Below, piece by piece: positions 53,026 through 63,100 of a stretch of 64,000 nucleotides of DNA (position 1 is the first letter of the stretch; the number at the start of each line of letters is the position of its first letter). The DNA lies in assembly GCA_963718105.1 (NCBI GenBank), contig OY970352.1, forward strand, positions 62,001 through 126,000, read 5' to 3'. Position numbers and translations under genes: made by a program. The notes beneath the pieces were generated by a model. That model saw only the letters and a program-made list of their open reading frames with translations. It had not been told where the DNA came from and ran no database searches. This DNA comes from DASYKT01 sp963718105. GTDB taxonomy: Bacteria; Acidobacteriota; Blastocatellia; Pyrinomonadales; Pyrinomonadaceae.

Positions 53026-54569
53026 TATTTTTCTCCGATCAGGTCCTGTTCCGTGAGATTCGCCGCCTGTTTAGCGCCCGGCGCCACCAGCGCGAGGCCG
53101 ACGTGCGGTTTGCCCAGCACGTATGTTTTCAAGTAAGCATTGATCTGCTCGCGCGAAACCGCCCGCAGATTTTTGTGATACCCGCGGAAATATTCTATCC
53201 CGGTCGAAGACCACCAGAACCCGATCGTGTGCGAATACTCGCTTAATTTCTCGCGTTCAAAAAGGTCGTTCGATTCCAGGATCGTCTTGGCGCTTTCAAG
53301 TTCCTCATCGGTGAAATAATCAGGGCGGGTAAATTGCGCGATCTCATCGTAGGCTGCCTTCATGGCGGCTTTGGCCTTCGCCGGCGTGCTTACTAACAGC
53401 AGATTGATCGGCCCGATATTTCTTTGCGTGTAATAGCCGAAGCCCGCGCTTGAAACTAATCCGGAGTCCACCAGCTTGCGCTGAAACCGTGAATCGGGCT
53501 GCGTGATGATGTAGGAAAAGACATCGGCGGCATATGTCGCCGCGTCATCTTTGCCGATCGATGGCCCCTGCCAGCCGACCTCGAGAAATATATTCTGTCC
53601 CTGCTCCGGTGCGCTGTCATCCTGGGTCGCTTTTTCGATGATCACGCCTTCGCTTTTCGACAGCGGCGGATGCTCGACCATCGGGAATTCCTTAAAGGGA
53701 TCTACCTTGCGTTTTTCCCAACTGCCCATGATCTGCTCGGCCAGCTTGAATACCTCATCCGGTTTTACATCGCCCGTTACGACCAGGGCCGCATTATTCG
53801 GCACATAGTAACGCGCCTGGATCAAACGCATCTGGGCGGTGGTGGCCGCCGCCACGGTTTCGCGCGTGCCGCCGGGTTTTTTCCGCGTCGGGTATTTATA
53901 AAAAAGCTTGTCCTTTAACGTCAGGTCGAGATACTGGTAAGGATTTGCCTCGTGCCGGTCGAGTTCACCGATCACAACTCTTTTCTCATTTTCAAATTCG
54001 GTCTCGTCAAAAGTAGGGAAGCGCACGGAGTCGTTAATGTTCTTGATCGCCGACGCAAGATAAGGGCTGGTCACGGTGTAAAAATAATTGACCACTTCTT
54101 CGCGCGTCGTGCCGTTGTAAAAGGTCAGTTGATTGGCGTCCTTCAAATACGAAGTATCCCCGATCGCGGGCTTGAGCTTTAGTGTCTCGCTGCAGATAGA
54201 ATTGAAAGAGGTAACGAGGCTTCGCGGGGGCGCATTTTCACATTGGAGCAAGCGCACCGCCATGCTCGATTTAAAGAACATGTGTTCGAATAAATGAGAC
54301 AGGCCGTTGAGTTCCGGCGGCTCGGTAAAAGAGCCGTTGCGCACATCGAGTTCGACCGTTATCAGCGGTACGCTCGAATCCGGCAGAACGATGACCTCCA
54401 GGCCGTTGGCCAGGGTTTTGGTCACGATCGGGATCTCGTAGGCGGGCGCCGCCTTGGCGGCCGGTGTTGCCGCGGGTGCTGCTGTTTTCGGGCTTGTCGC
54501 TTTCTGGGCAAGACTTGCCGCGGGCAGTGATGCTAGAATCAAAAATAGGCTGAGATAGAATTTTTTCAC
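53025..54569 (-). CDS. M16-family zinc peptidase, catalytic partner
   Basis: 514 residues, starting at a GTG (54569) that follows GGAG and opens a good signal peptide (KKFYLSLFLILASLPAASLA); the longer frame from 54662 lacks a signal at its end. The inverted zinc motif HLFEH gives His92, Glu95 and His96, and the distal Glu is in ENEKRVVIGELDRHE. An Ala/Pro/Lys linker (residues ~25-45) precedes the fold. It degrades peptides in the periplasm together with its non-catalytic partner. The pair is likely an operon. Confidence 0.88.
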   Translation of the reverse strand: MKKFYLSLFLILASLPAASLAQKATSPKTAAPAATPAAKAAPAYEIPIVTKTLANGLEVIVLPDSSVPLITVELDVRNGSFTEPPELNGLSHLFEHMFFKSSMAVRLLQCENAPPRSLVTSFNSICSETLKLKPAIGDTSYLKDANQLTFYNGTTREEVVNYFYTVTSPYLASAIKNINDSVRFPTFDETEFENEKRVVIGELDRHEANPYQYLDLTLKDKLFYKYPTRKKPGGTRETVAAATTAQMRLIQARYYVPNNAALVVTGDVKPDEVFKLAEQIMGSWEKRKVDPFKEFPMVEHPPLSKSEGVIIEKATQDDSAPEQGQNIFLEVGWQGPSIGKDDAATYAADVFSYIITQPDSRFQRKLVDSGLVSSAGFGYYTQRNIGPINLLLVSTPAKAKAAMKAAYDEIAQFTRPDYFTDEELESAKTILESNDLFEREKLSEYSHTIGFWWSSTGIEYFRGYHKNLRAVSREQINAYLKTYVLGKPHVGLALVAPGAKQAANLTEQDLIGEK

Positions 54570-54627
54570 AAATAACTCCAATGAAAACTGTTCATTCTTA
54601 TGCACTGTAGCACAAGGAGAAAAATTA

Positions 54628-54849
54628 ATGGAACGCGATAATATGATGCACGGAGCGCGCACGGCGTTGAACCAAAATATGGATATGCGAGCCTGGTCGG
54701 AAGATTATTTAAAGAATAAAACACGCGCTGAGTATACGGAGATGAGCGAGGAAGAGTTTGAAAAATATTGGCGTTATCACAAGCCCGAGATAATGCATGC
54801 CGGCGCTGCCGAGGCCGTGCTCGCCTATAAGGACCGTGAACGGCAATAA
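54628..54849 (+). CDS. small acidic hypothetical protein
   Basis: 73 residues, with ACAAGGAGA before the ATG, a strong ribosome site that argues for a real gene. It is hydrophilic and helical (EMSEEEFEKYWRYHKPEI), with no signal peptide. It is divergent from the M16 pair, with 58 bases between. Family unknown. Confidence 0.65.
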   Translation: MERDNMMHGARTALNQNMDMRAWSEDYLKNKTRAEYTEMSEEEFEKYWRYHKPEIMHAGAAEAVLAYKDRERQ

Positions 54850-54869
54850 GCAGTGGCAGTAAGCTGTTT

Positions 54870-54938
54870 GTTTAGAGTTCAAACTTTAGTTTGTCTTTGA
54901 TCTTAGGACCAAGACAAGCTGAAGCTTGAACTCTAAAC
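54870..54938. repeat. GTTTAGAGTTCAA...TTGAACTCTAAAC inverted repeat
   Basis: 28-base arms match at 24 positions and flank a short centre. It lies just after the small gene at 54628 and may also terminate it. Confidence 0.75.
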
Positions 54939-54941
54939 TGT

Positions 54942-54980
54942 TAAAAACCAAGGGCGAGAGAATTTGATTCTCTCGCCCTT
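54942..54980 (-). terminator. terminator of the second FecR gene
   Basis: AGGGCGAGAGAAT and ATTCTCTCGCCCT form a perfect 13-base stem with a three-base loop; on the minus strand it is followed by TGGTTTTTAAC. Confidence 0.85.
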
Positions 54981-55001
54981 TCATCAACAGTTAAAATTAA
55001 G

Positions 55002-56174
55002 TTAATTACCCTTCGGTTTGCTGGTTTCGCTTCTGGTCGTAGACGGCACAAAGACCGGGGCCGGCGCAGGCGAATAAACCGGGGAAGAGGTATTAATATC
55101 AGTTCGCGTATCGGTGATCGCTCTGACACCGCCGCCGCCGTTGGTAATGCTTCCGCCGCTCTTCGGATCGGCCTGTATCCGCACAAATGGCGGAGCGCTG
55201 GAAAAAGGCGGCCGAATTCCGCCGGACCCTCCTCGGGGGTTATTGACCAGCGGAGTGTTCTGTCCGTTGTTTCCGTTAACCGGGTTGTGGACCGGCATGA
55301 ACACTACCGGCGGCAAATTATAGGTAGAAATACAAGGACCGAAACCGTAACCGTAAGGCGAATTCCACCCGTAGCCAAAAGGCAGGAAAGCATAGGTTCC
55401 CCAAAACGGGTCGTAAGTCCAGAGGCCGAAAGAGCCGAACATGTTCCAGCGCCTGGCGCCGAAAGAGTTGATCAGCGAATTTCGCATGCTGGCGGTTTCA
55501 ACCCGCCGGCTGATCTGGGCCAGTTGCTTGGCGCGCACCTTGCTCCAGGTTTCCAGCTCATCCTTATTGTCCGAATCGAATTTTGCCACTTGCGAGTCGC
55601 GGCCGTTGATCGTTGCCTGATTGCCGCTTTTAATGACGGTCGCGTTGTTATCGTCCAACTGGGCGCGTCCCTTGGTGACCGATATTTTCCCGCTGCCGTC
55701 CCCTAATACATCCACACGGTAAATGCCGGATTGTACCAGGAACATTTTGGCTTTGGGGGTATTGACCGTAACTTTGAAATCTTTACTGGCAAATACCTCA
55801 AACACCGTGCTGCCGCTATTAAGGTTGAGCTCCAGTTCATCGAGCGAGGTCGTCACAAACTCAAACGTCGAATTAACCCCCAGACGGGCATACGAACCCG
55901 GGTTGAGCAGGATCTCGGCCTTGCCGTCAGCGCCGGTTTTAACAACATCACGCGCCTCGAGCCGGTCTCCCTTCATCAGGCGGCCCCCGGTGCCGTCATT
56001 GGCGGCCACTGTAACTTTCCCCTCAACAAAATTTACTCCGCCGGCTTTGGCGGAAATGATATATTTATCGCTGACATCACCCATCCAGCTACCCTGGTTG
56101 TCTTGGGCAAATACTGCCGCCGAGAGCAAAACAAGGCTCAGAAGTCCAAAAAACACACGCATAAGTCTATTCAT
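55002..56174 (-). CDS. FecR-domain protein, smaller paralogue
   Basis: 390 residues with a signal peptide (LLSLVLLSAAVFAQ). A FecR domain spans about residues 45-170 (VNFVEGKVTVAANDG, LKGDR.. in MKGDRLEARDVVKTGADGKA, LGVNSTFEFV). A Phe/Gly/Tyr-rich stretch follows (SFGLWTYDPFWGTYAFLPFG), then a Pro/Ser/Gly tail. It shares order with the protein at 48651, but is half as long and lacks its Trp-rich repeats. No sigma factor is nearby. Its own terminator follows. Confidence 0.8.
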   Translation of the reverse strand: MNRLMRVFFGLLSLVLLSAAVFAQDNQGSWMGDVSDKYIISAKAGGVNFVEGKVTVAANDGTGGRLMKGDRLEARDVVKTGADGKAEILLNPGSYARLGVNSTFEFVTTSLDELELNLNSGSTVFEVFASKDFKVTVNTPKAKMFLVQSGIYRVDVLGDGSGKISVTKGRAQLDDNNATVIKSGNQATINGRDSQVAKFDSDNKDELETWSKVRAKQLAQISRRVETASMRNSLINSFGARRWNMFGSFGLWTYDPFWGTYAFLPFGYGWNSPYGYGFGPCISTYNLPPVVFMPVHNPVNGNNGQNTPLVNNPRGGSGGIRPPFSSAPPFVRIQADPKSGGSITNGGGGVRAITDTRTDINTSSPVYSPAPAPVFVPSTTRSETSKPKGN

Positions 56175-56297
56175 AATAATTTGCCTCCCGGGAGAGTGGT
56201 CTTATGAAGAATTCTAGGCTTTTTTTAATCGAAAAACAATATTTTCGGGTAAGTTTTCTAACTATGATTGACAGCGGTTTGCTTAATAAGTCAGTGA

Positions 56298-56372
56298 TAA
56301 TAGCCACGAATGTCACAAATAGCACGAATAAAAATCTTCAATTCGTGTTATTTGTGACATTCGTGGCTATTA
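56298..56372. repeat. TAATAGCCACGAAT inverted repeat
   Basis: 32-base arms with one mismatch (left arm begins TAATAGCCACGAATGTCAC) flank an 11-base loop AAAAATCTTCA. It lies between the FecR and POT genes, both on the minus strand, and may form a strong hairpin in the POT transcript's 3' end. Confidence 0.85.
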
Positions 56373-56402
56373 AGGGCGCCCGGCAATACCTATAATACCT
56401 AT

Positions 56403-57968
56403 TTACGCCGTTTCCATCGGCACGACCGACTGGGGTTTGGTGTAAAGTTTTTTGATCAGCGGTGAAATGATGAACAGCAGCACCGCCGCCGCGATCAGGA
56501 TGATGGCCACCGTCGAAAAAATGCTTATCACCACGCTTGCTTCCGGTTTGAATTCGCCGGCGATCATACCCGCGAAATAATTTCCCATCGAGATGGAAAG
56601 AAACCAGACACCCATCATCAGGCTGACCATTTTTGGCGGGGCCAGCTTGGTCATCGAGCTCAAACCAACCGGGCTGAGGCAAAGTTCGCCGATAGTGTGC
56701 AGAAAATAGACCAGGAACAGCCAGGACGGATTTACCTTGCCGCCTCCGGCCATCGCAACCGCGGCCGCGACCACGACAAAGCCCAGCCCGGCGAACAGCA
56801 AAGCGATGGAAAATTTTACGGCGTCCGAAGGCTGGCGGGTCCCCAGATAATACCAAACCGCGCCTACTACCGGCGCCAATATAACTATGAAGAATCCGTT
56901 GACCGCCTGCAGCGAACTCGCTTCGAGCCAGCCGCCGAAAACACTGAGATCGGTCATGTCGCGGGCGAAAAGATTCAGGCTGGTCGCGGCTTGTTCAAAT
57001 CCCATCCAGAAGATGGTTGAGAAAACGAAAAGGATGATGATGACTCCGATGCGTTTCCAGTCGCCCGCATCGAGTTTGTCCTGCATTCCCGAAAGCAAAA
57101 CGCCGATCAAACCGGCGATCAAAACCGTCGGCATCAGAACATAACTCAGCGCAAAGTCAAAATCCCGGACGAAAACGGAGAATACTATGATCGTGGTCGC
57201 GATAACGACCAGCGCGATCATTTCAATTATGTAAAGAGTAGACATGCCGTTGCCCGGCCCGTTTCCCCCGGCGGCGTCAACCCGGTCATCTTTGGGGACC
57301 TCACCGATGTTCCGCAGATTCTTACTTCCGAGCAGGTACTGCAGCAATCCGAAGAACATTCCGACCCCGGCGGCCGCAAATCCAAAGTGCCAACTGCTGT
57401 GCGGGTCAAATCCCATACTGGAAATAAATTGCTGGAAGTTTTTATTCTCCGCCAGGAAACCGCAAATGAGCGGGGCGATCGTCGCTCCCAGGTTGATGCC
57501 CATGTAAAAAATGGAAAATCCCGCATCGCGACGCGCGTCTTCCTTGGTATAGAGATCGCCGACCATCACGCTGATATTGGATTTTAAGAAGCCCGTACCC
57601 ACGGCGACAAATATGAGCCCGAGATAAAAGGTCGTCGGGTTGGAGAACGCGAGCGTAAAGTGCCCGAGCATGATGATGATGCCGCCGATCAGCGTGGCCC
57701 GTTTGGCCCCGATGAAACGGTCGGCGATCCAACCGCCGATCAGCGGCAGAAAGTACACTGAGGCGGCATAAAGCGCGTAGATCGGGGCCGCTTTTTTATT
57801 GTCCCAACCCAAGCCGCCCTTGGCGGCCTCGGTGGTCATATAAAGCATCAGCAGAGCGCGCAGCCCGTAAAAACTGAAGCGCTCCCACATCTCGGTAAAG
57901 AAAAGCGTGGAAAGCCCGCGCGGGTGTCCGAAAAAGCTTTTGTCGTTTTGGGGTAAAGTGTTTTCCAT
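56403..57968 (-). CDS. POT-family proton-dependent oligopeptide transporter
   Basis: 521 residues with 12-14 membrane helices. The N-terminal ERFSFYGLRALLML holds the conserved ExxERFxYYG-type motif (TEMWERFSFYG) of peptide/proton symporters. GGWIADRFIGAKR is the MFS loop 2-3 signature, and FYMGINLGATIAPL the second PTR signature. It imports di- and tripeptides across the inner membrane. A GGAG site precedes the ATG. It could take up products of the exported peptidases of this region. Confidence 0.92.
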   Translation of the reverse strand: MENTLPQNDKSFFGHPRGLSTLFFTEMWERFSFYGLRALLMLYMTTEAAKGGLGWDNKKAAPIYALYAASVYFLPLIGGWIADRFIGAKRATLIGGIIIMLGHFTLAFSNPTTFYLGLIFVAVGTGFLKSNISVMVGDLYTKEDARRDAGFSIFYMGINLGATIAPLICGFLAENKNFQQFISSMGFDPHSSWHFGFAAAGVGMFFGLLQYLLGSKNLRNIGEVPKDDRVDAAGGNGPGNGMSTLYIIEMIALVVIATTIIVFSVFVRDFDFALSYVLMPTVLIAGLIGVLLSGMQDKLDAGDWKRIGVIIILFVFSTIFWMGFEQAATSLNLFARDMTDLSVFGGWLEASSLQAVNGFFIVILAPVVGAVWYYLGTRQPSDAVKFSIALLFAGLGFVVVAAAVAMAGGGKVNPSWLFLVYFLHTIGELCLSPVGLSSMTKLAPPKMVSLMMGVWFLSISMGNYFAGMIAGEFKPEASVVISIFSTVAIILIAAAVLLFIISPLIKKLYTKPQSVVPMETA

Positions 57969-58012
57969 CAGTACTCCTAAGATTCTTAACCTTTTGTTAA
58001 TGGTTGTATATG

Positions 58013-58051
58013 CAAAAAGGCTGGCAGCACAAAAACAATGCCGCCAGCCTT
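58013..58051 (-). terminator. terminator of the secreted nuclease gene
   Basis: AAGGCTGGCAGCA and TGCCGCCAGCCTT form a 13-base stem with one mismatch; on the minus strand it is followed by TTTTGC. Confidence 0.8.
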
Positions 58052-58079
58052 CAAACTAACCTTCTAACCTAAACCGGCG

Positions 58080-59897
58080 CTACTGCTGATCGATCCGGTT
58101 TTTCAACTGGAACCGCATTTGCGGGCGAATGCCGGTGAAAAAATTCAACCCGGTAAGTCTTTCCACCTGTCGAACGTTAGTGCGGTATTGCTGCCAGGAA
58201 TTATTTCTAATGCCCTGAACGTTCGGCATGATCACCGCGATCACGCGGGTCGTTTTACCGACGCGGTCAGCATCGTTATCGCCGTTGGGTATGACGATGA
58301 TGACCTTCCAGGTAAATGCCGGAACGACCACATGGCCCGACGCCACGGTACTCAACGCGCCATTGGAACCGACACCGCCCTGCCCGGCGCCGCCGGCGTA
58401 GATATACATCTCGTTACCGGCATTGGCCAGGGTGCGGGAATAGCTTTCCAGTTCTTCCCACGGGCCCTGATTGTTGTCCGGCGCCTGCGGCATCATGTTG
58501 GTCATTACGAACGTCGCCGAGTTGTCCGCCACCGTCTTGGTGCGGTCGCCCGAGGGGCAATGGTGGCCGCGGTCAAAGCCTGAACCGGAGTAATCGGTTT
58601 GCAGAACCTGGTACCATCCCGCCGGCAATGTCGTGTCAGCGCGGAAATCGTCCTGGCGCGGGGTAGTGCCGATCCAGGTCGTGTCCAAATGCCATGCTAC
58701 CCAATTCGGAATTCCGCGGTCGCGATGATATGACATCACGAACTGGCTCTTGGAAAGCAGATAATTGGTCGGATTATTGACGTCGGTCGTGGCGCCACTG
58801 GGATTGCCCATCACCAGGTGCCGCGCCGGATCGACCGGAGCATTAACGCCCAGCGGTATCGCGGTCGTAGCGCTGCGCTTCTGGGCGTCGGTGATCAGCA
58901 CCGGAAGGTTGTAACTGCCTCCCGCCGTGGCCATCGGGACCGTAAAGCTGAACGAGAAAATGTTGTCGCCGGAAGTAACGTCGCCGTTCGTTCCGTTATC
59001 GAATAAAGACTGCGAGGCGGAACCGCCCATCGACGAAAGGTCCGAGGTGACGGCGATGCCCGTGCTCGGCGGAGTATTGGCCGGGGTCACGTGAACGGTC
59101 AGCAGTGAAGCATTTCCCGGCGCTACCACGCTCGGGTTGGACGAGCCGCTGCCGCCCAGATTTACCATGCCGCCGCCCGTGCCGGTGACGCTGATGTCGT
59201 CAATACCGACCATCGCATCGTTGCCGATGGCGTTGGTGGTCATGATGCGGAGCTGCACCAGCGGCTGATTTTCGATCGCCGCCGGCAGATTGACGCTGAC
59301 CGGGGTAACCAGGGTTGCAGAACCGTCCAGGCTGGCGTCCGCCACATAACCGGCCGGAACATTCGTGTAATTCCCGGTGTTGCCTACACGGTACTGCAGC
59401 GCGAATTGCTGCTGTGCCGCATCGGTATCGTCCAGGTCGCGCAGGTTGTATGAAATATGAAGCGCGGTGGTGCCGCTGGTGTTGATGCTGATGACCAGGT
59501 GCGGACAGTCGGCGGTGCCCGAACCCTGCATTGCAACGGTCGGGTTCGCCAAGGCGTCGAATTCGTAAATACCGCCCGAAAGCGAAGCAGTTGGGTCGGT
59601 CGCATTTGCGATTACGTTAACAGGCGTAGACGACCCGTCAACTACTACCGTCTGCGGATCGAGCGGTATCGTGGTGTTCAGATCGTCGCCGCGATAGCCG
59701 ATGATTCCCGGAACGCCGCTCCAATTATCGTTCGTCGTGATAAGGCCGGCATTTGTCCAATTTTGAGATAACGGAACCCCCTGGGGCACGGTATCGGCGT
59801 GCGCCACCGGCATTGTCCCGAGATAAAAACTCTGGGAAAACAAAAACGAAAAAAGGACAAAAATAAACGCAAATTTTCTGGAATACTTTTTAAACAT
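58080..59897 (-). CDS. secreted DNA/RNA non-specific endonuclease
   Basis: 605 residues with a signal peptide (FAFIFVLFSFLFSQSFYLG, cleaved near VAHADT). Residues ~40-245 form a beta-rich module like a jelly-roll, and ~260-355 an Ig-like module (PGNASLLTVHVTPANTPPST). The nuclease domain starts near 358; DRGH at 442-445 supplies the catalytic His445 and NNQGPWEELE near 475-484 the metal-binding Asn. Similar proteins degrade extracellular DNA for nutrients. It is a second NUC1-type nuclease in this window, in a different compartment from the one at 34012. Its own terminator follows. Confidence 0.9.
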   Translation of the reverse strand: MFKKYSRKFAFIFVLFSFLFSQSFYLGTMPVAHADTVPQGVPLSQNWTNAGLITTNDNWSGVPGIIGYRGDDLNTTIPLDPQTVVVDGSSTPVNVIANATDPTASLSGGIYEFDALANPTVAMQGSGTADCPHLVISINTSGTTALHISYNLRDLDDTDAAQQQFALQYRVGNTGNYTNVPAGYVADASLDGSATLVTPVSVNLPAAIENQPLVQLRIMTTNAIGNDAMVGIDDISVTGTGGGMVNLGGSGSSNPSVVAPGNASLLTVHVTPANTPPSTGIAVTSDLSSMGGSASQSLFDNGTNGDVTSGDNIFSFSFTVPMATAGGSYNLPVLITDAQKRSATTAIPLGVNAPVDPARHLVMGNPSGATTDVNNPTNYLLSKSQFVMSYHRDRGIPNWVAWHLDTTWIGTTPRQDDFRADTTLPAGWYQVLQTDYSGSGFDRGHHCPSGDRTKTVADNSATFVMTNMMPQAPDNNQGPWEELESYSRTLANAGNEMYIYAGGAGQGGVGSNGALSTVASGHVVVPAFTWKVIIVIPNGDNDADRVGKTTRVIAVIMPNVQGIRNNSWQQYRTNVRQVERLTGLNFFTGIRPQMRFQLKNRIDQQ

Positions 59898-60168
59898 AAC
59901 TAAATTCCTTACCGCTAAATGTTTCGAATAATAGCCAAGATCAAGTAACTAAGGTTAATGCCGGCTGCGACGGTCGTATCAATAAAAAGAACCTGGGAGG
60001 CGAGACATTTTCCACACTGTGATTCACGAAAAACCGTGGTTTTTTCGGAAAAATGCTCAGCCATAGAGAGCAGCAGTGATGTAGAAACGTGTCAGTGACC
60101 CTATTTTTTAACACATTTCAGCCGATTAAGGTAACCAAAAAAGCCAAAAATTCACATTTTCGTCACTT
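59898..60168. other. intergenic gap without a gene
   Basis: No gene was seen. A TATTAT (59933-59928 on the minus strand) in a TTGGCTATTATTCG context resembles the -10 region of the Delta-60 promoters, but no good -35 box lies 17 bases ahead of it. GAAAAACCGTGGTTTTTTC near 60028-60049 is a small hairpin. Confidence 0.4.
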
Positions 60169-63100
60169 TTAAGGCACATAGATCGACGGAACCGCGGAAT
60201 CGCCCGTATTGCCGAATTGGCTTATGCTAAACGTTCCGCTCACCGTGCTGATGTAATACCACACATTTGTGCCCGGCCGGAAAACCGCGATATCGCGTTT
60301 GCCGTCACCGTCAAAGTCGCCCTGCAGCGGCCTGTCTCCATTCAATCCGAACTGCGCGGCGGCGAACCCTCCAGTCGTCTGGAACAGATACCAGTTGCCT
60401 TCCGAAGGCCGGAAGATCACATAATCAGCCTTGCCGTCGCCGTCAAAATCCCCCGCTACCGGCTTGTCACCATCGAGCCCGAAGGGAATGATATTAAAGC
60501 CGTTGTCGCTGCTGCGGAAAACGTACCAGGCGCCGTTGGATGGCCGCCAGACAGCAATGTCATCCTTTGCGTCGCCATCGTAATCTTCCGGGACCGGCAC
60601 ATCGCCGTTAAGCCCGAATTGAAATACCGCTATCTGCCCGTCGCTGCTGCGGAAAACGTACCAGACGCCGGTCGAAGGCCGGAACACCGCAATGTCCCCT
60701 TTGCCGTCACCGTCGTAATCCGCCGGGGCAAGTTTGTCTCCCGACAGGCCGAAGGTCGCAATCACCACATTGTTGTCCGAGCTTTGTAAAATGAACCAGG
60801 CATTAAGCGAGGGACGAAATACCGCGATGTCTGTTTTACCGTCGCCATCATAATCGGCGTTGGCCGGCAGATCGCCCACCGAACCCCACGAAGCCGTCCT
60901 TACCGTTCCGGTCAGGCTGGCGAAATATTCAAAATCGGCATTGGCCTGGTTGTCGCTGGGATGAAAGACCGAAAAGTCGGTCTTGCGGTCGCCGTCAAAA
61001 TCGAACGGCGCGGCGCCGGAAGGAACGAGCGAGCATGAACAGCTAACGCCGTCCTGCACCTCGACATTGTCGATCCACCAGCCCGTTCTGCGGCCGCCGA
61101 TGTCGGTTGCCAGGCGCCAGCGGAACCGGACATCCTGCCCCGCGGCGGACGGCGGGATACGCACTTGCGAATTGATCCAGACCGGTTCGCTATCGATGCC
61201 GCTCTTGCTCGCAAAGGCCAGCCTGCCCTCCAGCGGATTTGAAAAACCGATGGCGATCGGCCCGTCATAATCGCCCGCCGTGAACAACCCGCCGGCGGCT
61301 AATATATCCTGAAAATTACCGCTGCCGATCTTGATCTCCAGCACGCCGCCGTCATAGAGCAGATTTCTCAGGAAAGTAGATTCGAGATCGTATTTATTAC
61401 GGAAATTCAAGATCGCGTTCGCGCCGGTAATGTGTACGGTTGGCGAGACAAGCTCATTGATCCCCGGATGCACCGGCTCGGGTGAAAAAGCGGCGTAGTC
61501 GTTTTGAGTCGGTTCGATCAAAACTTTTTGCCACGGCTCGGCTTCGCCGGTGATCGACGTCGTCCAGCCCGCCGGGAAGTTGGGATCGGACCCGGCAAAA
61601 GGCTCCTGCAAAATGAAACGAGGAGCGCCGGTCTTTTTGATCAATCCCACCGCGAATGAGCTGTTAACGCCGTCCGAGATCTGGAAGGACAGGGTAATGT
61701 TGCCCCCGCACGATAAATTCGGCGAAGCGGTAAAAGTAAATGAGCGGGTCACAAAACTTCCGCCCACCGGGAGGTTTCCGTAACCTTGGGCGGCGCTCGG
61801 GTTTGTCACTCCGCCCGTAGCCTGCAGAGTGGCCGTGACATTATTGATATCGGCCGCGCCCGTGTTTCTTAAGGGCAGGGAAATGGTGACCGTTTCACCC
61901 GGTTCAATAGATTGGTTGACGCCGCAGCTTTCGGCCGTCAGCCCGGTGGAGCCGGCATCGATAACGGCCTTCGGCTGGAGCACAAAATTTTGCGTTATGA
62001 CGGCGCCGTTGCTAAGGCCTATCTGGACCGATTGCGAAACATATCCGTGCGCGGTGATCAGAACATTGATGGTCCCCGGTAAAAGCAGCGCGCTGTAATT
62101 TCCGGGCGTTCCGGTCTGCCGCGAATAAGCGGAATTAAAAGTTATCACGGCGTCCGGTATCGGCTGGCCGGTCACGGAATTGGTGACCTGTCCCTGGATC
62201 GTTCCGCGCGGCGCGGCGGTGCATTCCGGAAATTTGAATTTCCCGATGCGTGTTTTCCAGCCGAACGGGCTCTGGTCCTGGCTCTCCTGCGAAAAATACT
62301 GGCCGTTGTACCAGAAGGTGCAATCGTCCGTGGGATCGACCGTCATATTCGTGTAATCGCCCCAGCGAAAACCGAAAGCGGTTTGGACGCCGGTGCCTTC
62401 GATCAGCGCGGTTTCGCTGCGCAGAGTTCCCGGCGGATCGGTGGCCGCCCTGCCGCTGTAAAAGATCGCCGGTTTTCGCAGAACGTCACCGGTGTTGTAA
62501 CCGACGGCGATGTCGCCCTGGTGGTCCTGCGCGGCGCTGCCGATCCAGTGGTTTTGCCCCGGCACGCCGATGGTCGAATCAACACCCACGGTAAAGGGCG
62601 ACGCGGGCGATGTCCGGCTAAGTTCATAGAGCCGTACCCCCGCGTGATATTGCTGATCCGGCGGGGTCAGCCGGACGGTTTGATTGACCACTAAAGATTC
62701 ACGGCTGCCGAAATTTCGATAGGCGAGCCGGTACATCAGCCGGTCGGAATTTGCATCCAGAAAATCGCCGGGGGACGGCTGTACGATATCCGTTCGGCCC
62801 GCGATGCTGGTCGGGTCAAAAGGCGTAACGGGGATCGGGCCCCCTGGCAGTTCCGCAAAGGTCGAAGCGAAAATATCGCTGAAATTCGGTTTTAATTCAA
62901 AGATACGCAGCGCATCCTGCGCCTGGCCGTACTCCGTCGCGGTAAAGCTCATGAAGAGGCCTGAAACATTTGCCGGGGGCGGCGTCAGCCCATCCATATC
63001 CGCGGGCAGAAGGTTTCCCAGCCGGTTGACCCCTACCGCGGAGGGAATATCGAAATAGATAAAACTCGCGGCCGGGTCGCCGCGGAGAAGCTTGTCGCGA

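Noticed and set aside
54570..54662. Longer ATG start for the catalytic M16 gene
   Set aside because: It would put 31 polar residues before the signal peptide; the GTG at 54569 with GGAG upstream gives a normal exported protein.
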